Of a stretch of DNA of 64,000 nt, positions 31,778 to 40,715 are shown one piece after another. Each line of letters opens with the position of its first letter. Position 1 is the first letter of the stretch. This DNA is from Bradyrhizobium macuxiense (GTDB lineage: Bacteria > Pseudomonadota > Alphaproteobacteria > Rhizobiales > Xanthobacteraceae). The stretch is taken from assembly GCF_007993935.1 (NCBI RefSeq), contig NZ_VITY01000006.1:124001-188000 (forward strand), given 5' to 3'. The notes under the pieces are model-generated. The model saw only the letters and a list, made by a program, of their open reading frames with translations, made no database searches and was not told the origin of the DNA. The translations under genes were made by a program, and so were the position numbers.

Positions 31778-34700
31778 ATGAAGCTCACGCGCCTCCGCCT
31801 GCACGGTTTCAAGTCGTTCGTTGAACCCACCGATTTCATGATCGAGCCGGGCCTGACCGGCGTCGTCGGACCGAACGGCTGCGGCAAATCCAATCTCGTC
31901 GAAGCGCTGCGCTGGGCGATGGGCGAGACTTCGCACAAGTCGCTGCGCGCCGCCGACATGGATGCCGTGATCTTCGCCGGTTCCGGCAACCGTCCGGCGC
32001 GCAACCATGCCGAAGTCGTGATGACGATCGACAATTCCGATCGCTCGGCGCCGGCCGCGATGAATGACAGCCAGCTGCTCGAAATCTCCCGCCGCATCGA
32101 GCGCGAGGCCGGCTCGGTCTACCGCATCAACGGCCGCGACGTGCGTGCCCGCGACGTGCAGATCCTGTTCGCCGACGCCGCCACCGGCGCGCGTTCGCCG
32201 GCGCTGGTCCACCAGGGCAAGATCGGCGAGATCATCCAGGCCAAGCCCGAGCAGCGCCGCCGCGTGCTCGAAGACGCCGCCGGCGTCGCCGGTCTGCATG
32301 CCCGCCGCCACGAGGCGGAACTGCGGCTCAAGGCGGCCGAAACCAACCTCACCCGCGTCGAGGACGTGATCGGCCAGCTCACCGGCCAGATGGAAGGCCT
32401 GAAGAAGCAGGCCCGCCAGGCGATTCGCTACCGCGAGGTCGCGGCCAAGGTGCGCAAGTCCGAGGCCATGCTGTTCCATCTGCGCTGGATCGAGGCCAAT
32501 GCCGACGTCAACGACGCCGCGCGCACCCACGATCTCGCCGTGCGCGAGATGGCCGAGCGCACCCAGCATCAGGCGGAAGCCGCGCGCATCCAGGCGATCC
32601 GCGCCACCGAATTGCCCGCGCTGCGCGATGCCGAGGCGCGCGCCGCCGCCGGCCTGCAGCGCCTGACCAACGCGCGCGAGATGCTCGACCGCGAGGAGCA
32701 GCGCGCCAAGGAGCGCGTCGGCGAGCTCGATCGCCGCCTCACCCAGTTCGCCCAGGACATCGCGCGCGAGCAGCAGCAGACCTCGGACGCCGACATCGCG
32801 TTGCAGCGGCTCGACACCGAAGACGCCGAGCTGAAGGAAGAGATCAAGTCGCGCGTCGAGAAGCGCTCCGGCGTCGACGAGCGCGTCTCGGAGGCCGAAG
32901 AGATCCTGGCCGCGACCGAGCGCCAGTTCTCGGAGCTGACCACGCAACTCGCCGACCTCACCGCCAAGCGCAACCAGCTCGAAGCCGGCGTGCGCACCCA
33001 TCGCGACCGGCTGGCACGGCTCGATCAGGAGATCGCCAACGTCCAGGCCGAGGAGACCAAGCTCGCGCAGGAGACCGGCAATCTCGGCGACATCGACGCG
33101 CTCGCCGCCGCCATGGAGATCGCGCAGCAGACGCTCGCCGAATCCGAGGCCGCGGTGCAGGAGAGCGAGGCGCACCACGCTGCCGCACGGCAGACGCTGG
33201 AAGCCTCCCGCAATCCGCTCGTTGAGGCCGAGAAGCGCGTGCAGCGGCTCGAGACCGAAGCCCGCACCATCTCCAAGCTGGTCACCAGCGAGACCAAGAA
33301 TCTGTGGCCGCCGATCATCGACGGCATCACGGTCGCCAAGGGCTATGAAAAGGCGATCGGCGCCGTGCTCGGCGACGACCTCGATGCGCCCGTCGATTCC
33401 TCCGCGCCGATGCGCTGGACCAATGTCGGCGAAGCCGCGGGCGATCCTTCGCTGCCTGACGGCGTCGAGCGGCTGGCCGATCACGTCCAGGCGCCGCCGG
33501 AACTGGCGCGCCGTCTCGCCCAGATCGGTGTCGTAGCCAAGGAGCGCGGCGCCGCGCTGGTGTCGCAGCTGAAGACCGGCCAGCGGCTGGTGTCGCTCGA
33601 AGGCGATGTCTGGCGCTGGGACGGCTTTGTCGCCGACGCGCATGCCCCGACCGGCGCCGCGCGCCGCCTCGCCGAACGCGCCCGCCTGGTCGACATCGAG
33701 CATGAGCTGGAACAGGCCCGCATCGACGCCGCCGCCAAGCGCCAGGCGCTGGAGACGGCTGAGGAGGAACTGCGCTCGGCGTCCGCCGCCGAGGGTGCCT
33801 CGCGCGAAGCCGTGCGCGCCGCCCGCCGCGAGACCGACGCCGCGCGCGAACGCCATGCCGCGACCGAGCGCGAGATCAACCGCCACGCCGCGCGCAAATC
33901 GGCGCTGACCGAGGCGCACAGCCGCGTCGCCGCCGACCGCGCCGAGGCCGAGGCCGCGCATGAAAGCGCGGCCGCCGCGCTCGCCGAGCTGCCGCCGGGT
34001 GTCGAGACCGAGGCCCAGCTCGCCGCGGTTCGCGCCGAGATCGACAACCAGCGCCGTGCCGCGGCGCAGGTCCGCGCCGAGGCGCAAGCGCTCGCCCGCG
34101 AAGCCGAGCTCGCCGACCGCCGCGTGCAGGCGATCCTTGCCGAACGCAACGAATGGCAGAACCGCAAGACAAGCGCCGCCTCACAGGTCGGGACCATCGA
34201 GGCGCGTATTGCCGAGGTGTCGATCGAGCGCGAAGAGCTGGCCAATGCGCCGGAGGTGTTCGCCGAGAAGCGCAGCGCGCTGATCACGGAGATCGAGCAC
34301 GCCGAGGGCGATCGCCGCATCGCCGCCGACGCGCTCGCGACCGCCGAAGCGGCGATGGCGGAAACCGACCGCGTCGCCAAGGCCACGCTCGAAGCGCTGT
34401 CGTCCTCCCGCGAAGCCACAGCGCGCGCCGAAGAGCGCATGGAAGGCACCCGCCGCCGCCTCGCCGATATCGAGCGCGAGATCCACGACATGCTCGAGGT
34501 CGAGCCGAGCGCGGTCGTCGGCATGGCCGAGATCGAGCCGGGCCAGGAGCTGCCGCCGGTCGCGCAGGTCGAGGAAGAACTCGAGAAGCTGCGCCGCGAC
34601 CGCGAGCGGCTCGGCGCCGTCAATCTGCGCGCCGAGGAAGAGCTCAAGGAAGTCGAGACCCAGCACACCGCGCTGACCACCGAGCGCGACGACCTCGTCG

Positions 34701-35242
34701 AGGCGATCAAGCGGCTGCGCCAGGGCATCCAGAGCCTCAACCGCGAGGCCCGCGAGCGTCTCTTGACCTCGTTTGAGACCGTCAACAACCACTTCAAGCG
34801 GCTGTTCACCGAGCTGTTCGGCGGCGGCGAAGCGGCGCTGCACCTGATCGAGAGCGACGATCCGCTCGAGGCCGGCCTCGAGATCATCGCCAAGCCGCCG
34901 GGCAAGAAGCCGCAGACCCTGTCGCTGCTCTCGGGCGGCGAGCAGGCGTTGACCGCGCTCTCGCTGATCTTCGCGGTGTTCCTCACCAACCCGTCGCCGA
35001 TCTGCGTGCTGGACGAAGTCGACGCGCCGCTCGACGACCACAACGTCGAACGGTTCTGCAGCCTGCTGCACGAAATGACCGGCTCGACCGACACGCGCTT
35101 CATCATCATCACGCACAATCCGATCACGATGGCGCGGATGAACCGGCTGTTCGGCGTCACCATGGCCGAGCGCGGCGTGTCGCAGCTGGTGTCGGTCGAC
35201 CTGCAGGGCGCGGTCGACATCCTCGACCAGAACGTGGCGTAG
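31778..35242 (+). CDS. smc: chromosome segregation protein SMC
   Basis: A 1154-residue condensin ATPase that organises and segregates the chromosome. Walker A is GPNGCGKSN (residues 31-39). Long Glu/Arg/Ala-rich coiled coils flank a hinge at roughly residues 505-640. The C-terminal ABC signature is LSGGEQALTALSLIF, with Walker B CVLDEVDAPLDDHNV. The ATG at 31778 (MKLTRLRLHGFKSF) begins at the conserved strand; a GTG six bases upstream is less likely. No scpA/scpB is adjacent. The large antisense frames across it are composition artefacts. Confidence 0.97.
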   Translation: MKLTRLRLHGFKSFVEPTDFMIEPGLTGVVGPNGCGKSNLVEALRWAMGETSHKSLRAADMDAVIFAGSGNRPARNHAEVVMTIDNSDRSAPAAMNDSQLLEISRRIEREAGSVYRINGRDVRARDVQILFADAATGARSPALVHQGKIGEIIQAKPEQRRRVLEDAAGVAGLHARRHEAELRLKAAETNLTRVEDVIGQLTGQMEGLKKQARQAIRYREVAAKVRKSEAMLFHLRWIEANADVNDAARTHDLAVREMAERTQHQAEAARIQAIRATELPALRDAEARAAAGLQRLTNAREMLDREEQRAKERVGELDRRLTQFAQDIAREQQQTSDADIALQRLDTEDAELKEEIKSRVEKRSGVDERVSEAEEILAATERQFSELTTQLADLTAKRNQLEAGVRTHRDRLARLDQEIANVQAEETKLAQETGNLGDIDALAAAMEIAQQTLAESEAAVQESEAHHAAARQTLEASRNPLVEAEKRVQRLETEARTISKLVTSETKNLWPPIIDGITVAKGYEKAIGAVLGDDLDAPVDSSAPMRWTNVGEAAGDPSLPDGVERLADHVQAPPELARRLAQIGVVAKERGAALVSQLKTGQRLVSLEGDVWRWDGFVADAHAPTGAARRLAERARLVDIEHELEQARIDAAAKRQALETAEEELRSASAAEGASREAVRAARRETDAARERHAATEREINRHAARKSALTEAHSRVAADRAEAEAAHESAAAALAELPPGVETEAQLAAVRAEIDNQRRAAAQVRAEAQALAREAELADRRVQAILAERNEWQNRKTSAASQVGTIEARIAEVSIEREELANAPEVFAEKRSALITEIEHAEGDRRIAADALATAEAAMAETDRVAKATLEALSSSREATARAEERMEGTRRRLADIEREIHDMLEVEPSAVVGMAEIEPGQELPPVAQVEEELEKLRRDRERLGAVNLRAEEELKEVETQHTALTTERDDLVEAIKRLRQGIQSLNREARERLLTSFETVNNHFKRLFTELFGGGEAALHLIESDDPLEAGLEIIAKPPGKKPQTLSLLSGGEQALTALSLIFAVFLTNPSPICVLDEVDAPLDDHNVERFCSLLHEMTGSTDTRFIIITHNPITMARMNRLFGVTMAERGVSQLVSVDLQGAVDILDQNVA

Positions 35243-35264
35243 GGCTACGCTCGCGGCCAAACGT

Positions 35265-35380
35265 CGTCATTGCGAGGAGCTCGGCGACAAAATTGCGAAG
35301 CAATTTTGCGCGGAAGCGACGAAGCAATCCATGCCTCAGCAAGCGGCGCTATGGATTGCTTCGCTTCGCTCGCAATGACG
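35265..35380. repeat. palindromic repeat, family B copy 2
   Basis: CGTCATTGCGAGGAGCTCGG left part, an inner AAATTGCGAAGCAATTTTGC block, and right arm CGCTTCGCTCGCAATGACG. It follows the smc stop by 22 bases. Confidence 0.85.
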
Positions 35381-35397
35381 AGGGGATGGTACGTCGC

Positions 35398-36366
35398 ATG
35401 ACCTCACCTGACCTTCCCGCCGAACTGCGCGCCGCCCTCAACGCCCGGCTCGAAGGCCTGTCGCGCAGCGACGCCGCCGGCCGTGCAGCCATCATCTCGC
35501 AGACCTATCGCGAAGGCGGCGGCTCCTCGACGATCAAGACCGAGACTGATGCGCTGGCCTACGCCGTGGCGCGGATGCCGGCGACCTATGCCGCCGTTGT
35601 GGCGAGCCTCAATGCACTCTCCGAGATCCGGCCGGACTTCGCGCCCGCGAGCCTGCTCGACGTCGGCGCCGGTCCGGGCACCGCGACCTGGGCGGCCGCG
35701 GAAGCCTTCTCGTCGTTGCAGGCGTTCACGCTGCTCGATGCCAATGTGGCCCTGCGCACGCTGGCGCTCGACCTCACGCGCCGGAGTGACCGTCTGCGCC
35801 GCATCACCTCCTACGAGCTCGGCCAGGCCCGCACCTATGCGGCGCATGCCGAGGCCGCTGACCTCGTGATCGCGAGCTACCTTATCAACGAGCTCAATGA
35901 TGCCGAGCGCGACGCGCTCACCGATGTCATGTGGGAGAAAACCAGGGATACCCTGCTGGTCGTCGAACCCGGCACGCCCGCGGGATACGCCCGGATCATC
36001 GCACTCCGCACACGATTGATCGCCGCCGGCGCGCATGTGATTGCCCCCTGCCCGCATGACGGCGCCTGCCCGCTGGTCGCGCCCGACTGGTGCCATTTCT
36101 CGCAGCGCCTGCAGCGCTCGCGCGCGCACAAGCAGGTCAAGGGCGCCGACGCTCCGTTCGAGGATGAGCGCTTCGCCTATGTGGCGCTGAGCCGCGCGCG
36201 CGTTGAGGACAGGCCAGCGCGCGTGCTGGCGCAGCCGGATGTCGGCAAGGTCGAGATCGCGGCCAAGCTATGCACGCCCGACGGCATCGTGGTTGCAAAA
36301 GTCCCCCGCCGCGCCAAGGCCGATTATGCCCGCGCCCGGCGCTGGCGCTGGGGCGACACGGTTTAG
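35398..36366 (+). CDS. Rsm22/METTL17-family methyltransferase-like protein
   Basis: A 322-residue protein with a SAM-type fold (LLDVGAGPGTATWAA near residue 84) and the Rsm22 cysteine signature CPHDGACPLV...DWCHF around residues 218-234, plus a later Cys in KLCTPDG. Mitochondrial relatives bind an Fe-S cluster through such cysteines and help assemble the small ribosomal subunit. The ATG at 35398 is chosen; upstream codons enter repeat B2. An ELNDAERD segment is also conserved. It is the likely last gene of the smc-side run. Confidence 0.87.
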   Translation: MTSPDLPAELRAALNARLEGLSRSDAAGRAAIISQTYREGGGSSTIKTETDALAYAVARMPATYAAVVASLNALSEIRPDFAPASLLDVGAGPGTATWAAAEAFSSLQAFTLLDANVALRTLALDLTRRSDRLRRITSYELGQARTYAAHAEAADLVIASYLINELNDAERDALTDVMWEKTRDTLLVVEPGTPAGYARIIALRTRLIAAGAHVIAPCPHDGACPLVAPDWCHFSQRLQRSRAHKQVKGADAPFEDERFAYVALSRARVEDRPARVLAQPDVGKVEIAAKLCTPDGIVVAKVPRRAKADYARARRWRWGDTV

Positions 36367-36637
36367 ACGGTGGTCACACCGCAACCGCGAGGAAGCCCGG
36401 CTTCCCCGATTGGAGGCCCGCCGCAGCCGCGCGCGGCCAAAATATCGAAAACAACCCCATGCAAAGGAGCTGGCGGCTGCCGCCGTTCGACACGGCAACT
36501 TGACACGTCGGGCAACTCAGGGATACATTTCCAATATTCCGAAATCGCACAAGTGCCCCCACGCCCGGCGGAGCCAGGTGCAGCCAGTTTTGCCGCAAAA
36601 CCAGCTCGACATTACTTGAATCGGGCAAGCCTGATTC
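36367..36637. other. 271-base gap behind rsm22
   Basis: It begins with a GGAAGC-CCG-GCTTCC hairpin (36391-36405). A segment near 36440-36520 (AAAATATCGAAAACAACCCC, then TTGACACGTCGGGCAA) resembles a dispersed bradyrhizobial intergenic element from memory. It is single-copy in this window. Confidence 0.35.
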
Positions 36638-37348
36638 TCACTGCGGCTCTCTTAGATGCCATTCGCCGTTTCGGCGATCGATAGAGGTTGGAGCGCTTCG
36701 TTGGGGCGCTCCCAACGACGAAGCAAGAAGATTGACGCGAGCGTTTCCGTCCCAACCAGTAAATTCATAGAGCCATTTGCCGTCATCAGGAGTGCGATAG
36801 TGCCACTCCTTAACAGATGAGCTTGGCTTGCTCGGAACTATGTCCATTCCGTCAGGAGGTCCGGACGGACCCTCACCCGAGGCAACGGATGCCAGCCAGC
36901 GCTTATCCGGAGAATAGTGCGGAGGTGCAACGATGCTCGTATCGTCACCCGTGTCAGCCCATACAAGACGGTAACTGACGCCTTCCCAATAATCGATCTC
37001 AATCAAAATAAGATCGTGCTCAGGAAAATAACCGATCAGTTGATACTTTACGCAGCCATCAGCGTCAGTGCTCTGGCACTTCGCTTCCTCGTTGAGATAG
37101 ACCCGTGTCTTCCCATTCCTGAACTTCAACTGTAACCCGGGGCCTATGCGCTGGGCCAGTTCGGCAACCTGCTCCAGACAAGCCTTCTCTGAGCGATCAA
37201 GGTCGCCTATGCCATGGTCGCCGATACAACGGCCGTCCTGCGATGGATGATCCGAGAAGGAGTAGGGAACGCCGGCGAATGCTGCCCCGTCGATCAAGAG
37301 ACATGCCGCCGCTGCCGCAATTACCAACTGTACGAGACGCCTCTTCAT
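36638..37348 (-). CDS. secreted hypothetical protein, lower GC
   Basis: A 236-residue protein with a signal peptide (MKRRLVQLVIAAAAACLLID, cleavage near AAFA-GV). The mature part has four to five cysteines, a KCQSTDADGCVKYQLIGYF core, HDLILIEIDYWEG, and a C-terminal WLYEFTGWDGNARVNLL. I do not recognise a family. Local GC is visibly lower than the flanks (40-52% in the lines I counted). It stands alone, convergent with rsm22, which fits an acquired gene. The ATG at 37348 is chosen for the signal peptide. Confidence 0.7.
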   Translation of the reverse strand: MKRRLVQLVIAAAAACLLIDGAAFAGVPYSFSDHPSQDGRCIGDHGIGDLDRSEKACLEQVAELAQRIGPGLQLKFRNGKTRVYLNEEAKCQSTDADGCVKYQLIGYFPEHDLILIEIDYWEGVSYRLVWADTGDDTSIVAPPHYSPDKRWLASVASGEGPSGPPDGMDIVPSKPSSSVKEWHYRTPDDGKWLYEFTGWDGNARVNLLASSLGAPQRSAPTSIDRRNGEWHLREPQ

Positions 37349-37691
37349 TCCAGAGCCCGGGTCATTAGGAGCCGTCGTGATGACAGACAACCTCTTCTGC
37401 CGGGGTTAATCGGTTGGTTCAAAGTTGCTCGATCATCGATGTCCGCTCTGGGTCAAAGCTGAAAAAGCTCGCAGCGAGGCAACGGGTCCGCGTACCTTCG
37501 AAAGCGGACATCCGAATTTATGAGTACACGCCCTCGGAAACCGATCCGGAGAGCCGCTGAACAACACGACGATGTTGAACCTATCCCGCCCATCCCCGAC
37601 CAAGACATTGCCCACCTCTTCGCGGCGGGCTGCCCTGCGCCCGATCTTGGGCTACGGTGCCGCCGTCTCGTCCATCAGGAGTTGCCCTGTC
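37349..37691. other. 343-base gap with an inverted repeat
   Basis: GATGTCCGCT (37438-37447) and AGCGGACATC (37503-37512) form perfect 10-base arms 55 bases apart. The rest is the likely lemA promoter region. No gene is supported. Confidence 0.5.
37438..37512. repeat. inverted repeat, 10-base arms
   Basis: GATGTCCGCT / AGCGGACATC with CTGGGTCAAAGCTG next to the left arm. It marks the edge of the lower-GC segment. Confidence 0.6.
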
Positions 37692-38252
37692 ATGTCGACC
37701 AGCTGGATCGTTATCGGCGTCATCGTCCTTCTCGTGCTGTTTGCATTCGGCGCCTACAACCGCCTCGTCGCGCTCGGCCAGCGGGTCAGCCAGGCCTTTG
37801 CCGACATCGACGTGCAGCTCAAGCAGCGCCACGACCTGATCCCGAACCTGGTCGAGACCGTGAAGGGCTACGCCTCCCATGAACGCGGCACGCTCGACGA
37901 TGTCATCAAGGCACGCAATTCGGCGATGTCGGCGCAGGGTCCGGCGCAGGTCTCGGCGGCGGAGAACCAGCTCTCCGGCGCGCTCGGCCGGCTGATCGCA
38001 CTCTCCGAAGCCTATCCGGACCTCAAGGCCAACGCCAATTTCCAGCAGCTCGCATCGGAGCTTTCCGATCTCGAGAACAAGATCGCCGCCAGCCGCCGCT
38101 TCTTCAACAACGCGGTCCAGGAATACAACACCGGCATCCAGCAGATGCCGGCCGCGCTGTTCGCCGGCATGTTCGGCTTCACCCGCAAGGATTTCTTCGA
38201 CCTTGGCGCCAGCCGCACCGAAGTCGAGGCGGCACCGAGCGTGAAGTTCTGA
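37692..38252 (+). CDS. lemA: LemA family protein
   Basis: A 186-residue LemA protein with one N-terminal membrane segment (WIVIGVIVLLVLFAFGAYN) and an exported helical bundle: YNRLVALGQRVSQAFADIDVQLKQRHDLIPNLV and ASRRFFNNAVQEYN (in parts) are family hallmarks. The start at 37692 (MSTSWIV) places the membrane segment correctly. It is followed by an M48-type protease, the common lemA / HtpX-like pairing. The molecular function of LemA is not established. Confidence 0.92.
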   Translation: MSTSWIVIGVIVLLVLFAFGAYNRLVALGQRVSQAFADIDVQLKQRHDLIPNLVETVKGYASHERGTLDDVIKARNSAMSAQGPAQVSAAENQLSGALGRLIALSEAYPDLKANANFQQLASELSDLENKIAASRRFFNNAVQEYNTGIQQMPAALFAGMFGFTRKDFFDLGASRTEVEAAPSVKF

Positions 38253-38279
38253 CGACTTCCTTCGAGATGACGCCCCTTC

Positions 38280-38380
38280 GGTCATTCCGGGGCGATGCAA
38301 CGCATCGAACCCGGAATCTCATCTCACTCACTCATCTCGAGATTCCGGGTTCGCGCTTTCAGCGCGCCCCGGAATGACGG
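38280..38380. repeat. palindromic repeat, family G copy 2
   Basis: GTCATTCCGGGGCGATGCAA left arm and CAGCGCGCCCCGGAATGAC right arm with GAACCCGGAATCTC / GAGATTCCGGGTTC inside. It sits between lemA and the M48 protease. Confidence 0.85.
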
Positions 38381-38399
38381 TGAGAAGCGGGAGCGCTCC

Positions 38400-39665
38400 A
38401 TGGCGGCCTATGGTCTCTACACGCATATCGCATCGAACAAGTTTCGTTCGATGCTGCTGCTTGGCGGCCTGTTCCTGCTGATCTACGTGCTGGTCTATGC
38501 CGGCGCGCTGGTCGCGGAGGTGATGATCGATAGCGGCCGCACCGTCGACTATTACCTGACGCGGGCCTCGCGCGACCTGGTGTCGGCGCTGCCATGGGCG
38601 ACGATCGCGGCGGTGGCCTGGATCGTGATCGCCTATTTCTTCCACCAGAAGATGATCGACGCCGTGACCGGCGGCGAGAGCGTGACGCGGCAGCAGCAGC
38701 CGCGGCTTTATAATCTGCTGGAAAATCTCTGCATCTCGCGCGGCATCCCGATGCCGAAGCTGAAGGTGATGGATAGTCCTGCGCTGAATGCGTTCGCGAC
38801 CGGCCTCAACCCGCGCCAATACGCCATCACGGTTACCACGGGTCTGCTGAAGGCGCTGAACGACCAGGAGATCGAGGCCGTGCTCGGCCACGAGCTCACC
38901 CATATCAAGAACGGCGACGTGCAGCTGATGGTGATCGCGGTGATCATCGCCGGCGTGGTCGGCTTCTTCGGGGAGCTGTTCTTCCGTCTGTTCACAAACC
39001 TGTCGTGGAACTCGAGCGGCGGCGGAGGCGGCTGGTCGTCGTCGTCATCCTCCTCATCGTCGAGATCTTCCTCGGATCGCGACAGCAAGGGCTCGGGCGG
39101 CGGCGCGATCGTCGTGATCATCATCGCGGTCGCATTGATCGTGCTGGCCTGGCTGCTGTCGCAGGTGGTCAAGCTCGCGCTGTCGCGGTCGCGCGAATTT
39201 CTCGCCGATGCCGGATCGGTCGAGCTGACCAAGAACCCCGATGCGATGATCTCGGCGCTGCGCAAGATCGAGAACCGCGGCGAGCTGCCGGACGCCACCT
39301 CGGCCGTGATGGAACTCTGCGTCGACAATCCGCGCGAGGGCTTTGCCGACCTGTTCGCGACCCATCCGTCGGTGAAGTCCCGGGTCGACGCGCTGGTGAA
39401 ATATGCCGGCGGTCACGATCCCGGACCGCTGGCGCTGCCGGATGAGACCTTGGACCAGACCGCGACGCAGGACCAACGGACCGCGGCCGGCGAACAACCT
39501 CCACCGGTGACCCACGGCCCGTGGGGCGATAAACCGCCTGCACAACCAAACAATCCGCCGCCGCTGCCGGGCACCAGCCCCGCACAGGGACCTTTGGGAC
39601 CGCTGGGTCCTCTCCAAGGCCCTCTGCGAGGCCCTCTCCAAGGTCCTTGGGGCCGGCACCGCTGA
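38400..39665 (+). CDS. M48-family (HtpX-like) membrane metalloprotease
   Basis: A 421-residue membrane protease. Two membrane segments at the N-terminus are followed by HELTH (about residues 163-167) and the third-ligand region SREFLADAGSVEL. Between them lie another membrane hairpin and a Gly/Ser-rich loop (GGGGGW, then a run of Ser). The last ~70 residues are Pro-rich with Gly-Pro-Leu repeats ending in GPWGRHR, unlike standard HtpX. GGGAGCGCTCC precedes the ATG. With LemA it probably forms an envelope quality-control unit (inference). Confidence 0.9.
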   Translation: MAAYGLYTHIASNKFRSMLLLGGLFLLIYVLVYAGALVAEVMIDSGRTVDYYLTRASRDLVSALPWATIAAVAWIVIAYFFHQKMIDAVTGGESVTRQQQPRLYNLLENLCISRGIPMPKLKVMDSPALNAFATGLNPRQYAITVTTGLLKALNDQEIEAVLGHELTHIKNGDVQLMVIAVIIAGVVGFFGELFFRLFTNLSWNSSGGGGGWSSSSSSSSSRSSSDRDSKGSGGGAIVVIIIAVALIVLAWLLSQVVKLALSRSREFLADAGSVELTKNPDAMISALRKIENRGELPDATSAVMELCVDNPREGFADLFATHPSVKSRVDALVKYAGGHDPGPLALPDETLDQTATQDQRTAAGEQPPPVTHGPWGDKPPAQPNNPPPLPGTSPAQGPLGPLGPLQGPLRGPLQGPWGRHR

Positions 39666-39687
39666 TCGCGCCGGCGCTTTGATTTGG

Positions 39688-39733
39688 GCATGATTTTCCC
39701 GGAAAACCGCTGCGCCATTTTCCGGATCGTGCC
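39688..39733. repeat. palindromic repeat, family E copy 2
   Basis: GCATGATTTTCCCGGAAAAC and the reverse-type GCCATTTTCCGGATCGTGCC. It begins 23 bases past the protease stop. Confidence 0.7.
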
Positions 39734-39750
39734 CTAGCCTACTCAGTCCA

Positions 39751-39795
39751 TTAAGGAATTCCCCACCAAACCGAATGTGGACGCCTTAAGGAATT
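39751..39795 (+). promoter_or_regulatory. direct repeat TTAAGGAATT x2
   Basis: Exact copies at 39751-39760 and 39786-39795, 35 bases apart, upstream of the first ParA-like gene. Possibly regulator half-sites (TTAA is also the CtrA half-site). Confidence 0.4.
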
Positions 39796-39889
39796 GAATT
39801 CTCCCTCGTTTCTGCCATGTTCGCGCCCAAAGCAGTGTGGGGACTTGCCGGCCGCCATCGCGGTCGGGAGCGCGCTTTAAGGGACTTCC

Positions 39890-40633
39890 ATGGCAAAGCC
39901 GGTTGTGATCGTGGTGGGCGCTGACAAGGGCGGGGTCGGCAAGACCACCGTCTCGCGGACGCTCCTGGACTATTTCAGTGCCAACAATGTGCAGACCCGG
40001 GCGTTCGACACCGAATCGCCGCGCGGCACGCTGAAGCGCTTCCATCCCGACATCACCGAGATCGTCGACATGACGACGACCGCGGACCAGATGAAGATCT
40101 TCGACACGCTGAACTCGGGTCCCGCGGTCACCGTGATCGACGTCCGCGCCGGCCTCTTGTCGCCCGCGCTGGCCTCGCTGCGCGACATCGGCTTCCTCGA
40201 CGCGGCGCGCTCCGGCCAGATCACCTTCGCCGTGTTCCATATCCTCGGCCCCTCGATCGCCTCGCTGGACGAGATCGCCGAGACCGCCGGCTTCATGGGC
40301 GGCGCGAAATATTTCCTGGTGAAGAACTTCATCAACGACACCCAGTTCTTCCAGTGGGACCAGGCGACCTACAATTCCTACTTCCACCGCATCAAGGACG
40401 CGACCGACCTCACGATCCCCAAGCTCAACGAAATGGCCTATGAGCAGGTCGAGGTCTCCTCGGTTCCGTTCCTGAAATTCGTGGCCAACAAGCAGATCAA
40501 CGACGATGCCGCGAACTATTCGTTCGTACTGCGCGGCTATGTCCGGCATTGGCTCGCCAATGTCTGGAGCGAGTTCGACCGGATCAAGCTGACCGACCTG
40601 GTCGGCGCCAAGTCGGCCAAGGGCGAAAAATAG
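39890..40633 (+). CDS. ParA/MinD-type P-loop ATPase
   Basis: A 247-residue ParA-superfamily protein with the deviant Walker A ADKGGVGKTT (signature Lys present) near residues 11-20. A second motif is VTVIDVRAG near 82. The C-terminal half has NDTQFFQWDQATYNSYF. It is not MipZ-like in its N-terminal motif, and no parB gene is beside it. AAGGGACTTCC precedes the ATG. It is followed after 82 bases by a second P-loop protein. It could position a cargo or regulate an envelope system, but the role is unknown. Confidence 0.82.
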   Translation: MAKPVVIVVGADKGGVGKTTVSRTLLDYFSANNVQTRAFDTESPRGTLKRFHPDITEIVDMTTTADQMKIFDTLNSGPAVTVIDVRAGLLSPALASLRDIGFLDAARSGQITFAVFHILGPSIASLDEIAETAGFMGGAKYFLVKNFINDTQFFQWDQATYNSYFHRIKDATDLTIPKLNEMAYEQVEVSSVPFLKFVANKQINDDAANYSFVLRGYVRHWLANVWSEFDRIKLTDLVGAKSAKGEK

Positions 40634-40715
40634 TCGAGGCCGGGCAGCGAAAAAGTCGCGCCCGGGGCGGCGATGGGGCTGGATTAGGCGAAAATTTGGA
40701 TTGATATAGCGGGCA

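Noticed and set aside
31694..34087. 797-codon open frame antisense to smc
   Set aside because: It is the complementary-strand frame of a high-GC coiled-coil gene; composition is Gly/Arg/Leu/Asp-rich without domains, and smc itself is certain.
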